A stretch of 64,000 bases of DNA from Ceratodon purpureus (GCA_014871385.1 CM026426.1:19168270-19232269); one strand, 5' to 3'; positions 34,161 to 46,105 are shown, counted from the first letter of the stretch. The notes: generated from the letters alone by a model not told the origin. A program made the numbers and translations.

Positions 34161-35303
34161 ACAGTAATCACTACAAATCAATAAACTATCCAAAGTGAAA
34201 GAAGATGAGGAGGAACTTACGGCGTTGGCCATTTTGCGCATGTGGTTCCAGTTCATCGCAGACGGGAGTACTTTGAGCGCGGCCACTCTCTTCTTGCCAA
34301 TCATCCGAAACTCATTGGGCATTTGGTCGGCATTCTCATTAACGATAGTGGTCAACGTCGCGCGGGCCTGGATTGTGTGAATCTGGGGACGATGTACACC
34401 GGAATTTCCGTGACTCCCATTGACACGGCCACTTCGGGCCGAAGCCTTGTAGCTGTAGTACGCGGATTTCGATACTCCGTGAATGATATACCACGCCACT
34501 TCACATACGTCAACGTTCGCAAGAGTAACATAGAGCTTCCGCTTGCCGGGTACAGTATGTAAGTGGCCTTGCACAGCGAAGGACATCTCTCGCCTCGCCT
34601 CGAATGTTGTTGCGTAAAATTTACGACGAATTCTCACAGTATCTTCCCATCTAAAAGTCTGGCAACATCGGTCCTTGCAACAGCGCTTTGAGCTCACTAA
34701 GCGGCATTCAGCAGGGACAACCATTCGACGAAGCTTAGTGGAAGAGACGTCATCTTTTTCGCGAACTTTCCTCCGCACCAATCGATAGGCATTCTTCGGG
34801 ACACCATCCAGACCATCGTCCGCGTCGGCTTCTGCTAAATTCTCGGAGCAGTAAGTAATTATATCAGAGAGAAGGTGACCCCCTTTTAAGCGAGTGTGAG
34901 TCAGACGCCATCTAAGAGTTGTCATCTGCAGATGATCGTCTTCAGAGACGAAGAGAACCCCACCCTCTGTATCCCCTAGGACTTCATCATCACATGCCTC
35001 GTCCGGTAAACATACTTGAATCATTGCTCTACCACGGACTGATAGGTCATCATTAAGAAGTTCGACATACCGATTTCTCAAGAAGTGGCGGTCAGGATAA
35101 GAAGCATCTGGAGTGGAAGGACTACCCGAGGTCCCGGAATCCGGACCCCAACAATGATCATCTGTGTCTACGTCAGATTCCCCCTGTTTAGACACATCGT
35201 CGTCACTGCTGATATTTATTGGAGACCTAGTCCTCAGATCCTGCTCAGACGGAGCGGAGTTGCTTTCATCAATTTCTTCATTGTCGTTCCCCAAGTGAGG
35301 TTT

Positions 35304-35322
35304 CGTCGGCGGGCAGCCGACG
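35304..35322. repeat. B palindrome inside coding sequence (VGCPPT)
   Basis: CGTCGGCGGGCAGCCGACG lying in exon 1 of the minus-strand gene. It reads through in frame as VGCPPT on the minus strand. Confidence 0.85.
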
Positions 35323-35660
35323 GGACATGTGCCAGCCAACGCGCCGTTCACAAGTGGACATACCTTGTATCCACTCCAAAGTACCAATCGCCCCACAGCA
35401 CACCCGATCGTTAACACATCCGGAAACTCGCAGAAAGCAGGAGTTTCAGAGAATTCTGGATTGACGGACGACACTCTCACTATTAGAAAGAAGCTGTGAG
35501 GAATCAAGAACCCCTCCCACGTTCCTTTAGGAGAGCACTCCATAATGACTCCCGCGGCTACACAACGCTTTGAGCCTCCGGATTCCTCGAGGAGCGCATT
35601 TTCCATCTGCTCTGCGAGGTCCAGGAATTCTTGAACGGGCTTGACATCTTCTTCAACATC

Positions 35661-35679
35661 CGTCGGCGGGCAGCCAACG
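35661..35679. repeat. B palindrome inside coding sequence (VGCPPT)
   Basis: CGTCGGCGGGCAGCCAACG, one base from the consensus, again translated in frame as VGCPPT in the minus-strand gene. Confidence 0.85.
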
Positions 35680-36013
35680 GCGTTGATGTCATCGTCTTCC
35701 ACCTCTCCGAAAGGCCTGAGGTCAGCCGCCTCCCACAATATCATGCGCCCTAAGCAGTTGCTCAAGGACTTCACACCCTCATCCGGAAATGGTATATTCA
35801 TTTCCATGCTGTCTGAAACCTCAATCACTTTTACCATCACCACTATAGGATCAAATTCTACAACACGTTGGATCACTGCCCTGCCTGCATAATAGAGCCC
35901 AGAATGAGTAAGGGCCACGACAACGCCCTTTTTAACCTTCCACCGCCCGGATCGGCCATTCCTTAGAAACGTCTGGATCGGCTCTACTTCCATTGGATAA
36001 AAGATGAAGACCT

Positions 36014-36160
36014 CGTCGGCGGACAGCCGACAGGGTCGACGGGAAATGTCCCCGCCGACGGAGTAAAATGTATCCGCCGACAACGAAGACGACTCGGCGG
36101 GCAGCCGACGCGGATCGTACAACTCGGAGTGTGCACAGAAATAGTATCCGCCGACGAAGA
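36014..36160. repeat. B palindromes at the 5' end of transposase-like gene B
   Basis: A full copy at 36,014-36,031 (CGTCGGCGGACAGCCGAC) and another at 36,093-36,110 (CTCGGCGGGCAGCCGACG), with half-sites CCGCCGACG near 36,052, 36,074 and 36,152. All fall in the first 60 codons of the minus-strand gene, in a different frame from the VGCPPT copies. Confidence 0.8.
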
Positions 36161-36173
36161 CGGACACGTCCAC

Positions 36174-36990
36174 CGACAGAATTTGTAGGGGACCTTAGTT
36201 GAGAAGCAGTATGATGTCCTCTAACCTGTCTAATCAAAGACTCCTCTTAACCGTCCAATCAGAAACGATAGACGAAGACAACAGAAACGGCAACAGAAGG
36301 TGCTCGACATTTAAGCACATGCGAGAATAATAACGGTCCTCTCAGGAAACGTGTGCGTCAGGAGCACTCTCAGAGGGAATCGAAAGTGCAATGACAGAAA
36401 TAGAATGAAGTATGCGCATCTGACGGGGGGTTAGTTATGAATTCCCAGGAGTACAAATTGGCGCCACAATCGAATTCAATTTTGCGCGCCTTGAACAGAT
36501 CAAGATCCCATCATGGTGGCGAGATACCCCCGCCGTCACAGAAGAATGTTACTTCATTATTACGAATCTGAACGTGGCGATTGGAGCAGCTGTCATATCA
36601 CATGCCCACGCCATCATGACTTGGTGACGGATTGAAAAAAAGTCAAAACACGTCCCATCAACATCCTACGTGGCGTGATGGGACGGATGTTAGGGATGAC
36701 CATCCATGCATGGATGGTATGTACATAGCCATACCTCATGACCCATCGGGCGTGACGATTCGGTCTCGGGAGGTGGGGGTCTGCAGGTTATACACCTGCC
36801 ACCCCCGACATTTCCAGACTTCTCTTTTTCAGCTCTCTTTTGTCCTCTTCTCAGCGCTCCGCGGAGGTCTTGTCGGCTGCTAGGTTTTCCTGCGTCGGCT
36901 GCTAGGGTTGAGGGCGTCGGCTCCTTCACCATCGCGCGTCGGCTGCTGTTCGTGGATCATCCGCCGACGGTGAAATGCCATCCGCCGACG
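36174..36990. promoter_or_regulatory. Divergent promoter region of element B
   Basis: About 800 bp between two divergently transcribed genes (transposase-like gene leftward, ParB-like gene rightward). No convincing gene inside. The last 120 bases contain half-sites of the B palindrome (GCGTCGGCTGCT, CCGCCGACG), the last one directly touching the ATG at 36,991. This is the natural place for a bidirectional promoter. Confidence 0.45.
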
Positions 36991-37010
36991 ATGGCTGCCT
37001 CTGAGAGTGG

Positions 37011-37619
37011 GTAAGTTGTCCAGTCGGCTGTCCGCCGACGCTCCCCTTCTTGAATCCTTCATGTTTCCGTTTTTTCGCATGGGTTTGTCCCTCCCGTCGG
37101 CTGTCCGCCGACGCCACCCCTTCTTTTGTCCTTCATGTTTCCGTTTTCTCGCATGGGTTTGTCCCTCCCGTCGGCTGTCCGCCTACGCCACCCCTTCTAT
37201 TGTCCTTCATGTTTCCGTTTTCTCGCATGGGTTTGTCCCTCACGTCGACTGTCCGCCGACGCCACCCCTTCTTTTGTCCTTCATGTTTTGTGTTCTCTCG
37301 CATGGGTTTGTCCCTCTTGTCGGCTGACCACCGACGCCACCCCTTCTTGAGTCCTTCAATTCTCTATTTTCTCACATGGGTTTTCCCCCCTATTGGCTGT
37401 CCGCCGATGTAGAGTTTCTGATTTGGGTTTATCCCCCTCGTCAGCTGTCCGCCGATGAGGGGCTGTCCATCCTCCTCGTCGGCTGTCCGCCGATGGAAGG
37501 GAGTGCCCATCCCCTCGTCGGCTGTCCGCCGATGGGGAGGGAGTGTCCATCCCCCCAGTCGGCTGCCCGCCGATGAAGTGAGAATCTGATGGTCTAATCT
37601 TGTGATTCTGATTTTGCAG
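37011..37619 (+). repeat. First-intron minisatellite with one palindrome per unit
   Basis: The first intron of gene B (donor TGG|GTAAGT, acceptor TTTGCAG) is almost wholly a minisatellite. Units of 72-75 bp carry B palindromes at 37,023, 37,095, 37,169, 37,243 and 37,318, with TTGTCCTTCATGTTTCCG between them. Units of about 40 bp carry copies at 37,439, 37,478, 37,518 and 37,558, and a further copy lies near 37,393. The palindrome core CGTCGGCTGTCCGCCGACG is the best conserved part. Open frames here on both strands are repeat translations. Confidence 0.85.
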
Positions 37620-39066
37620 GGCGATGGTCGACCCCACCGCAAAACCAAATGGGTTACGGTGGCTCTGTGACAAGGTTGTTGATCCTGAAGGAAGAATAGA
37701 AGCACGGGGCTTGAAACCGAGGGTGACATTCCTCGCTGATTCGAAGATAACGGAGTGGGGCATCACCTGGCGTGACACTCCCACGTCACTGGGCTTCGTG
37801 ACCAAAACAGGTCAGAAGCAAATGGCGGGTGGACCAAGATTCGAGCTTATTGGAGCCAGGGAATGCAAGGATAAGGACAACGTGTGGTTGGTGTTTGCAT
37901 CGGTTCCTGTGGCGGAGGGGACTCCAGTGGACTGCTTCGCCGTTGTAATTCCGGCTAAGAAGTGCATGGACAGCTTGTGCTCCAAGGAAGTACAGGAAGC
38001 GGCTCCTTGGGGCAGGGGCGCGAACACAGAAATGAAAAGTGACGACATACTCGACGTGATTGATACGCTCGGGGACAAAGTGATGGAAGAGAAGACGAAG
38101 AGCTTGGTTAAGCCTTCACCAAAGAAAAGAGACGGCCGCAAGTCCGCTGTAGAAGCGGGCACTAGTACAGTCACTCCCGAGACCGGAGAGACACAGGCGA
38201 CAGGGGAGTCATTGAGAAAGAAGAAGGGAAAGGCAGCGGCTGCTGAGGGCGAGGGTGGGAGACAGAAGAGAGGTGGGAAGAAGGAAGAGTAAAAGCAGAC
38301 CGTCGCCGAAGCTCTCATGCTTGCAAACAATCTCACTTCCAAAACAAAGGACACCGACGTCCTTGCTATGTACCAGACGTTGGAGGAGGGACTTGGGCAC
38401 TGCTTCCCCAACGGGCAACGTGCCCTTCCTTGTTAGATTCCATATAACAGGATACACATAGATCCCGACGAATTTAAGTACAGAGCGATATTCAGGAAGA
38501 GGCAGGATCAGATAAGTCTTTTCTACAAAGGACTTGGAGCAATCCGGAAGAAGCCCGAGCTGTACTGCCTTCCTATGAGTAGTGACCCCAGAGTAAAGGA
38601 TCCAGTGACGGGCGAGATTAAGCTTAAAGGTTTGGAAGGACTTCTTAGACCTTTGCCAGCTCTAAATATCAAGTATTCACTTAGACAGGATGACGGCACA
38701 GATAAGCTGGTACCTTGGTATGAAGATGAGCACATCCACTAGTACATAATTGGGGGCCAGCACACGTTTGAGGCTTGTCGAGAACTAGGAGAGAAGGAAC
38801 CACTAGACTCTCCTATGCGGCAGTATTACCTTAACCACAATATCATTCCTGTATATTCTGATGACAAGGATACCCTCATTAAGGTCTCTAACGCATTGAA
38901 CATCGAGGTGAAGGATAAAGTCGCCGAAGTAAATTTTAGGTCTCAGCTGGAGAAGATGCGCGCCAAATGGATCGAGAAGGGGAGAATCGACAAGAAAAAT
39001 GGCTACAGCGCACGGAAGGTAATTCACATCTTCCTCTTTTCCTGTTGTTTCCATGTATTTGAAAGT

Positions 39067-39085
39067 CGTCGGCGGCCCGCCGACG
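39067..39085. repeat. B palindrome in intron 2 of gene B
   Basis: CGTCGGCGGCCCGCCGACG, a single copy in the 133-bp intron 39,019-39,151. Confidence 0.85.
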
Positions 39086-40528
39086 CTCAGGTGGTTTTCC
39101 GTATTGTAGAACTGGGATTATTTATTGATGTCATTTTCTTCTTCCTTGCAGGAATTCTGCAAGGAGTACCTCAGTCCGATTCTCGGAAAGTCCCCTACGT
39201 CCCAAACCTTCAAGCTGCCCTTAGTCTTCGTGTCTGACAAAACATACAACGAGTGGCAACTGGTCTTCAACGCATGGGAGGAGGGAAGGATCATTGGAAA
39301 GGACGGTTTAAAACCAGGATTTCCCCTAAAGCCAGTCCGCCGGGACATAACACTCAACGACATGCAGTACGTGATTGGTCTTCGGGACCACGAATGCAAG
39401 AGGCTGGCCAAGGAAGTTCTCGACCTTAAAGTGTACGTCAAGGTCACTGGGAAAGAGGTGGTTCAACGGGATGGAATATCATTGGAGAATTGGTGTTTTC
39501 ATGTGAAGTACGAGTATGTTGTCCGAAACGAGCTTATGTGCATTTTCAGGGGCTTCGCACTTAGGAAGCCAGGGACTGGGAAGCATAATGAGTGGACCAT
39601 GGATGACTGGAATTCCCTTCAAGTCGAGAAGGGGTTCAATGATACGATGATTAGTAATATTCGGGCTGACTTGGAAGATAGTCCTGAGGGGAAGGAGTGG
39701 CTTAAGGGATGGAATCATCCGCTCACGCCGTCGCACCGGCAAACACCCGAATTCTTCAAAGACATTGTGCAGAAGTACTGGAAGTCGGATGTGGACCAGT
39801 CTTCGCAGTCGTCTGTACAGTTCGATGCCCGGATTGCACAGGACCTGGGTGAAGTGTGCACAGCTCTTGACGTTCGCGGAGCGTTCTCCTTCGACAAGGG
39901 GCAGTATGAGATGTTCGTAGTCTTTGGCTACGATCCAGCGGGAAAGGAGATGCCGAACATGCGACAACAACACGTTCTAACTGTCGCTGAGAGGATTCAC
40001 CGTGAGGTGGAGGAGGAGGTCATTCAGGTGGATGGGGATGTAGATACAATTAAGGTGAATAAGCTTGTCACCCCATCCTTGTGGCTACTCGATGTTGAGT
40101 CAAAATACATTCTTCAAGGCGTGTCAAGGCTGACGGGTAGTTCGTGAACGGTGCATACTATGCAATACTTCCCTGATAGTTCCGCCAGGTTTCAAAGGAG
40201 TTCTCTCATTGACTCTAGACCCAAGGTTCATGTGTCCGTTATGTATCCAAAAACAACGCCCGGGGATGCATGGAATACCTTCTCGGACTTCACGGGTTTG
40301 AAACGTCCGCTTCCTCCCTATGTGGACGAAGGAGAAGATGGTCTTGGGGAGGATTGGTCTAATGGAGACTGCCACGCTAGTTACTCTTTCCTCCAATCTC
40401 TTCTGGAGAAAGCGATGCAGTTTGAGGACGTTCGGGTGATCAATTGCTGGGGAGGGGGGAACGTCATGGCCCTCGCTCTGGTAAGTCACTGCTGTCTTTT
40501 TTGGTGCCTTCGCTGTTTGCTCACCGAT

Positions 40529-40547
40529 CGTCGGCGGGCAGCCGACG
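40529..40547. repeat. B palindrome in intron 3 of gene B
   Basis: CGTCGGCGGGCAGCCGACG, a single copy in the 134-bp intron 40,481-40,614. Confidence 0.85.
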
Positions 40548-41053
40548 CTCATTGCATCCTTTGTGTTTCTTGGGTACAAGATTTCCTTAACCATTTCGTC
40601 TTGTTCTTCTGCAGAAAAACCATTTGACTGTAATTGAGATCGTGCGTATTGAGGAAGAGAGATACAAAGCGCACTGTCGGGTTCGGAATATGACGTTCAT
40701 TCCGGGCGTTTATAACGTGCCCGTCGAAGCTCCAGTTCAGACCACGCAGTCTGGGGCCGGGCCGTCTGTCCCAGCCTCTGCTAGAGGCAGGACTGGCACT
40801 CTCACGGCTGCCGACTTGGGTGTGAATGCGGAGGAGGCCCATTTGGTCGGAAAGGGTGGATGTATGGGTTCGGGGAAGAGTGCGAGGGTTTCCTCACAGA
40901 ATTTTCAGGACTCCGACGACGATGTCGACGAGGACCCACCAGATGTACCCGACCAAGACGTTGAAGATGAAGCTTACCTTCCAACTAAAGATGCAGAGGA
41001 ACAGCCAAGAAACCAGGACGACCAAGCTGAAGCTCGCATTCCAACTGGAGATG

Positions 41054-41063
41054 CAGAGGTAGC
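41054..41063. repeat. Left target-site duplication of element C
   Basis: CAGAGGTAGC, repeated exactly at 59,581-59,590 on the other side of the MULE-like element. A duplication of 9-10 bp is typical for Mutator-like insertions. Confidence 0.85.
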
Positions 41064-41118
41064 GGACGTTACTCGGGTGTGAGCGTAGAGCGTAGAGCAT
41101 AGAGCGTAGAGATAGAAT
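41064..41118. repeat. Left terminal inverted repeat of element C
   Basis: After 16 poorly matched bases comes TGAGCGTAGAGCGTAGAGC and further AGCGTAG-type heptamers to about 41,113. It matches the reverse complement of the right end. A weaker second inverted match (CCTATTACC..GGAATTT, near 41,248) has partners near 59,391 and 59,468. Confidence 0.8.
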
Positions 41119-41719
41119 GTCAGATCTGAGAGCGGTGAGGGTACATTTTTAGTCAGTCTTGTACTAAAAATAAATTTAAAAAAATGATTCCTAGAATATT
41201 CTCATGAATATGATGAAATTAGACAGAATATTTGAATATTCTGGTACCTATTACCGTGGAATTTCTTACCCAAACCCGTGGTTTTAAGGGTGAAAATGTG
41301 GACTTCGGTGAAGTCTATATAGAAACTCTTTACATGAACTAAAGCGACATGGAGAGAAATGACCCAGTCATAGATTTTAGTATTGTATTTTATTACAAAG
41401 GTTTCAGATTTCTGATTTTCTAAACGTGTGAACTACATGAGTATACGAATAATCTATACATCATGTAAAGTTCATCTATTGTGAGACGAGGTCTAAGATT
41501 CCTATCTGCAGCCCGATTTTGGATTTTATGAGAGGAGGTCTATGATTCCTTTCTACATCCAGTTTTTGGATTTTCTGTGGGCTTTGGAGTGAGGACTTAG
41601 CATACTGACGCGGGCTGTGTCAATCCACTACTTGTCAAGATTTGCAACAGAACGATAGGCAAAGTTCATTCCGGGGTAGCTTGAATCGGTTTAGAGGCAA
41701 CGAGAGAGCGTCGGGAGAG
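41119..41719. other. Subterminal spacer of element C
   Basis: No supported gene. AT-rich, with the inverted CCTATTACC..GGAATTT motif near 41,248 and a locally repeated sequence (GAGGTCTA(A/T)GATTCCT at about 41,488 and 41,537). Confidence 0.4.
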
Positions 41720-42082
41720 ATGCCGAAGGTACGTAATCGGATGTCAAGGAGGACAAGGGCGGCTGTGGGTTTAGCCCTAGAGGCACCTGCGAGTTATGAG
41801 GAGCTGCGGCCATGGCTGGTGGAGGTGGAGCGCGCTAGGAAACGAGGCGTGGTCATTCCGCCGTTTAGGCACATCGGACGCCTCCGTGTTGGTGATGGGG
41901 AATGGCGGTGGACAGTGGCTTGTACCATCGAGATGGTGAAGATCATGACCGAGTCCCTCATTCCCTATCCCTTGACCTCCACCTCCGACGTGAATCCAGT
42001 TGTTCAGTTGCCGTCTGTGATCATATCGGATGGCGCAAATTTGTATATCAACAAGAGTTGGACGGGTTGTCCTTTACAGTAA
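41720..42082 (+). CDS. Accessory gene of element C
   Basis: 120 codons from ATG 41,720; the open frame begins earlier at 41,642. Lys/Arg-rich start (MPKVRNRMSRRTR), then SYEELRPWLVEVERARKR, IPPFRHIGRLRVGDGEWRW and CTIEMVKIMTESLIPYPLT. These are shared with the frameshifted gene at 30,906-31,311 in element B. No known domain, signal peptide or membrane segment. In both elements it sits between the left end and the 3' end of the transposase gene. The intact copy here argues that the B copy is the broken one. Function unknown; a small DNA-binding or regulatory protein would fit the basic start, but that is speculation. Confidence 0.6.
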   Translation: MPKVRNRMSRRTRAAVGLALEAPASYEELRPWLVEVERARKRGVVIPPFRHIGRLRVGDGEWRWTVACTIEMVKIMTESLIPYPLTSTSDVNPVVQLPSVIISDGANLYINKSWTGCPLQ

Positions 42083-42345
42083 GAAACAGGAAACTGGATC
42101 TCATAGTGCAGAGTTTGCTGTAAGGACTTTTCAAGTTCTGAAGGCCTAAGTCTGAGTGTCGGAGGGAATGAGATGTTTGCTATGGCGTATGCATCGTTAT
42201 GATAGTAGTGTCTATTATATTGATTTACACAGTGCTGTGTAACAATATTACATACTGTATGAACCACAAGATTATATGAGTAATCTATATGTAATGTACT
42301 ATCTCATCTACTCTATAAATTATCTATATTTATGTAAAGTCACAT

Positions 42346-45300
42346 CTATTCTGAGAGGAGGTCTAGGATTCCCCTCTCCATGATCATTTTCACCTCGTTG
42401 AAACTAAGGGTAGGTGCCTGGATGAAGAGGTCCACATCTGCTTCAAAATGACACACTAACACAAAAACGTAGTACAGGTGCTTGCAAGGTCTGTAAGGTT
42501 CTCCTCTACGCCCTAACTTAGCAATCGTGGTTTTAAAGACCGGACAGGTGCAGTAAGGGAATGTACCAATTGACAGCTGATATACTGCATGTGAGTCCGA
42601 CTCCATCGAAATAATGCATCCAATACCAGGATGCGGTAGTAATGTAACCTTCAAGATTTTTGCTTGCATCGCCCGGGCTGAGTCAATGTTCTTCGTATGC
42701 TTGGAACTAACATTTGTGATGCGACGGAGTGTCTTTGACTTCCTTGATTTCGGGAAGACATCGGCATTTTCGGGCACTGGAACATTGGACAAGTCCCGGG
42801 GTACTAATGTATTATTGAATGAACGGTTAGGAGGAAGTCGTTCCTTCTGAGGTAGTTGAAAACCAGCATTCTCCAAGGCCTCCATTTCTGAACGAGTCAG
42901 ATTGGTCCCTATCTTCACGGGCCAGACGATTGGGAGGGGGGGTCTAGATTGAGTTAGTGAGAATGGCTCAACCCACTTCCGACGAGTGCCCTTCACACAC
43001 CTCTCAATATCGTCGGGGCAGAAATAAAATTCTTCCATCTTCTTGCGTTGACCATTTTGAGGAGGCATCCATATGCCAGTGTACGTTGGAGCAGGGGTGG
43101 ACTTCCCCTTCTGGACTATGCGCGATTCACACTTCTTCTTTGTCACTGCCATCTGAGCCCAGCAGGACTACGCCGAGTTGTAATTAAGCCGAGCAATGTG
43201 CCATTGCTTTACATCCACAGAAGTCTCCTGCACAGCTGTCACGCGCTGAATTTCGGACGGAATAGAGGTCGAAGGCTGAATAGGGTTTATCTCAACATCA
43301 TCGTCTTCTTGGATGGTGTTCAAGCTTCCACCACGGGCACGGGTAACCCTTCTTCCTATTCGAGGACGTGAGAAATTCACGGTGTCTGGTCTATGAGTTT
43401 CCTTTCAGCTCCGATTGGAACATTGGCTTTACGTTTCCGCGTACCAAATACTTCTACTCCCTCTAAGTGCCCATCTCGAGTAGAGAATTCTTCTGCTCCT
43501 GGGAACTCTGTCACCATGTTACTGAGTGCCGAAGGATCACCGCTCCGTTGAGCACGACGTTGGGCACTACGTAGCCTAAGTTCTTCTCTGGATGGACCAA
43601 ATCCACCCGTTCCACCTTTTGTGTACTGATAGTACGCAACAACTTGGAGAAATGCTCGTACATAATCATCGACAGCTGCCACATACAAGTCCCCACCCTT
43701 GTTTCCAGAAGCTTGTAACCATTTGTTGTGAATAGACTCCGCAAGGTTACAGGACGGCATCTCAGCCAGCTCTTCGGCAGAATATTTGTTTTCCTGCAAA
43801 TTAATTGATGAGCAATAAATCAATGAAATTATATTTTGACCTCATGGGAGAGGCTTGCGTTATCGCAACCCTCTCCTAAACATAGATATTATAATTTCTT
43901 ATAATTTATTTAAAATATAAGAAAGGATAAAAGAAGAAAAAAAGATAAACATGAAGTATATTACAGTAAGATAGAACTGACCAGTTCCATGAATCCACCC
44001 CACTGTCTGTAACGATGATGCCAATATGATAGCCAGTGACCAAGATGATAGAGTCCTGTTTCTATTGTAGCATTTGAGGATGACCACCAAGCCTTGATCG
44101 CCAAGTAACGTGTCTCTGCTTCATCCATGGTAAGTGCATCTTTATATTGTTTGCACAAAACCTTGTGCTGGTCCTGCAAGTCGTGAATAATATACTTCTT
44201 GGTGTGAGTCTCTAGCGACTGCGTCCAATGAAAGTAGCAAGTCCTTTCTTGGCCCTCCATCGGGACACTGGGGTCACCGGAGCCATAAACAATGCGCACG
44301 GCGTTCCAATTGGCCTGCGCACTATCAGCCATGAATCCTTGGAATTGAGGCATTGGTATTCCGTGCCTTGCCATCACGTCATTGAGATTCGTCCAGAACA
44401 ACACCTGTGCTTCTGTGTCCTCAGATTGGAATTCACAGCAAGGAATAGTTAGTATGCGTTGATAAGTGGAGTCGTACACGTGGCACCCCATCGTGGCCCA
44501 AGGTTTCACCCGTTTGACATGGTCAAACATCATCCAGGCTTGAGAAAGGGACCCACTGCGCTGCATACGCCGGACTAGATCAACACCACTTCCAGGACCG
44601 ACCTCTGACATCTTGAAAATGAAGACCTTATCAGCGTCGTCGCCTTGGCCGGGAAAGATATTCTTCTGGACGTAGGCCCAATTACTAAGACCTCTGAGTT
44701 TCGTGATCCCATCTATGACGCCATATCTTCGTAACATTTTGAAACTGTAGATACGGTTCCGTAATGCAAGGGAGTTCAATTCTCTACATTGTTCAAAGAC
44801 AGGTTCTAGATCATGGAGAGAGAGGGGAGAAGTCTGTGGGTCAGCTTTGTCACGAAGAAGGAAATTACCAAGAAGGTCCTTACTGGTTTCTAGAACTATC
44901 TTTGAGATGGTAGCATCAGGGGTTAGTCCAACATGCTCCTCTATCAACTCATCTACCTTCCCTCGGAAGCATCTATTGTCTCCTACTTTCACCAGATGTT
45001 CGTGAGTACCAATATGCACACAGGCACGCTCTTGACTATCCTCACCGAAGATGTAGAATATTTTGGCACTACAGAGACTCACACAGACAGGGGGTTCTTT
45101 GCAGATCTTACAGACCAGAGTTGATGCAGATGGAGGCGCCTCTCCCACAGAGAATAGGTCTTTGGTGACGCCTTCGAATTCCAACTCGTTCACTCCATGC
45201 GCACGGTCTGGACGTTGCAAGAAACTGCACTGAGGGTTGTGGCACTGCAGATGCCCTACACAGTGGGAGTATCTGAATGTCAACCCTAGTGTGTTGCTAA

Positions 45301-46105
45301 TGTTGGTGGTCATAGTCCTGGTCCAAACGTGACCATCGTATCGTTTGTCTATGCCGTCCAAGGACTTCGCAGTCCTTGGGGATGCCGATGAAGGAGCAGG
45401 AGGGAGAATGAAAAGTACGTCGCCATTGAATGACGGGGGTAGGAAAGATGTAGTCACAGTACGGATGGATTTAAAATTTATTTTTTTTAGGATGTTTTTA
45501 CTACCGGCCATACTAGAGAGAGCGAGAAGAGATGGAAGAATCGTCTTTTGTTTTGTTGATTGAGGAGGGGGTAAGTGAGATTGGGTTGACCTATGCGAGT
45601 GTAGAGATGAAAACGAAGAAGAAGGAAGATTTGACGAGGCGGGACGAGCCTCAACAGAAGACTTATTCTCATCGTCGGACAAATCTGAAATATCTATACT
45701 GACGCGAGTTCCTGGCTCAACCTTGACACGAGCAGTCATCGGAACCACAGTGGAGAGAGTAGAGGAACTACGAGGAGTTAGGAGAACTGTGGAGGCATTC
45801 ATGATAGACTCAGTCAAACCATATAGACGGTACTTCCCAGGACATAGCTTCCACATCTTGACGTTGTTAACAGAAGAGGAAGGCTCTACAACCTTGGAGT
45901 ACTAAACTTGCTGAGTTACAGGATCTAAAACTTCTGTCTCTAACCAGAGAATAGACGCATCGTATCCAAAACGAATTCCTAGCCATTGAGAAGTAATATC
46001 TGCCAACCCATCGAGACCAGGGGGGATGCAGATGGGAGCACTGGAACCAACAGAAGAAATCTCAATAGCAGTGAGGATTGGAGGCAGAGAAGAAGAGGAA
46101 GCCAT
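42346..46105 (-). pseudogene. MULE-type transposase with SWIM zinc finger
   Basis: Start ATG at 46,105 (MASSSSLPPILTAIE). Exon 1 runs to 43,982 and exon 2 starts at 43,793 (AATTTGCAG|GAAAAC). The catalytic region carries MMFDHVKRVKPWATMG, EFQSEDTEAQVLFW and FMADSAQANWNAV, then CYFHWTQSL, which fits the D...D...E plus C..H pattern of Mutator-type transposases. Upstream are paired Cys motifs (HCVGHLQCHNPQC, CKICKEPPVC). Near the C-terminus, PYCTCPVF...RPCKHLYYV is a SWIM zinc finger (CxC...CxH). Breaks: TAG 45,902-45,904, a one-base frameshift near 43,377 and TAG 43,168-43,170. It lies inside the 18.5-kb element whose ends it presumably recognised. Confidence 0.82.

Larger units (their letters stand above)
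32080..36173 (-). pseudogene. Transposase-like DUF7869-family gene, element B (one in-frame TAG)
   Basis: Two exons. Exon 1 runs 36,173-34,221 (650 codons, donor GCC|GTAAGT) and exon 2 runs 34,095-32,080 (acceptor TTGAG|GTCAAT). The N-terminal half has diverged internal repeats, for example LSNCLGRMILWEA against LTIGCAVGRLVLWSG. The central part has a Cys-rich RCCKDRCCQTF segment. The C-terminal core carries IIHDKMDTSKTA, QLDNSAKDNKNRF and VGHTHEDIDAHF, shared with element A. These acidic positions suggest an RNase H-like transposase (inference). A single TAG at 33,649-33,651 falls where element A has Tyr; otherwise the frame is open through about 1,320 codons. Two B palindromes are translated in frame as VGCPPT. 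I call it a transposase-like gene with a nonsense codon; a read-through product cannot be excluded. Confidence 0.7.
36991..41063 (+). pseudogene. ParB-like / methyltransferase-like gene B, part left of the MULE insertion
   Basis: Four exons: 36,991-37,010 (MAASESG), 37,620-39,018, 39,152-40,480 and 40,615-41,063, all with GT-AG borders in consistent phase. A ParB-like box (YIIGGQHTFEACREL, about 38,743-38,790) is followed by SNALNIEVKDKV. Near the end, VRVINCWGGGNVMALAL|K and TVIEIVRIEEERYKAH resemble a methyltransferase motif I with its acidic partner. Homologous to the element C gene, with the same domain order. In-frame stops: TAA 38,290, TAG 38,434, TAG 38,740, TGA 40,145. Exon 4 is cut by a MULE at a 10-bp target site; the frame resumes at 59,591. 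Expected role by homology is recognition, and perhaps modification, of DNA sites. Catalytic competence is doubtful. Confidence 0.55.

Noticed and set aside
37007..37412. Proline/phenylalanine-rich ORFs (37,007-37,327; 37,050-37,412; 37,126-37,350)
   Set aside because: All are frames through the intron minisatellite; the flanking donor and acceptor place the region in an intron.
37023..37576. CRISPR-like array
   Set aside because: The repeated part is an inverted-repeat core inside an otherwise repetitive unit; the intervening sequence is not unique spacer, the organism is eukaryotic, and there are no cas genes.
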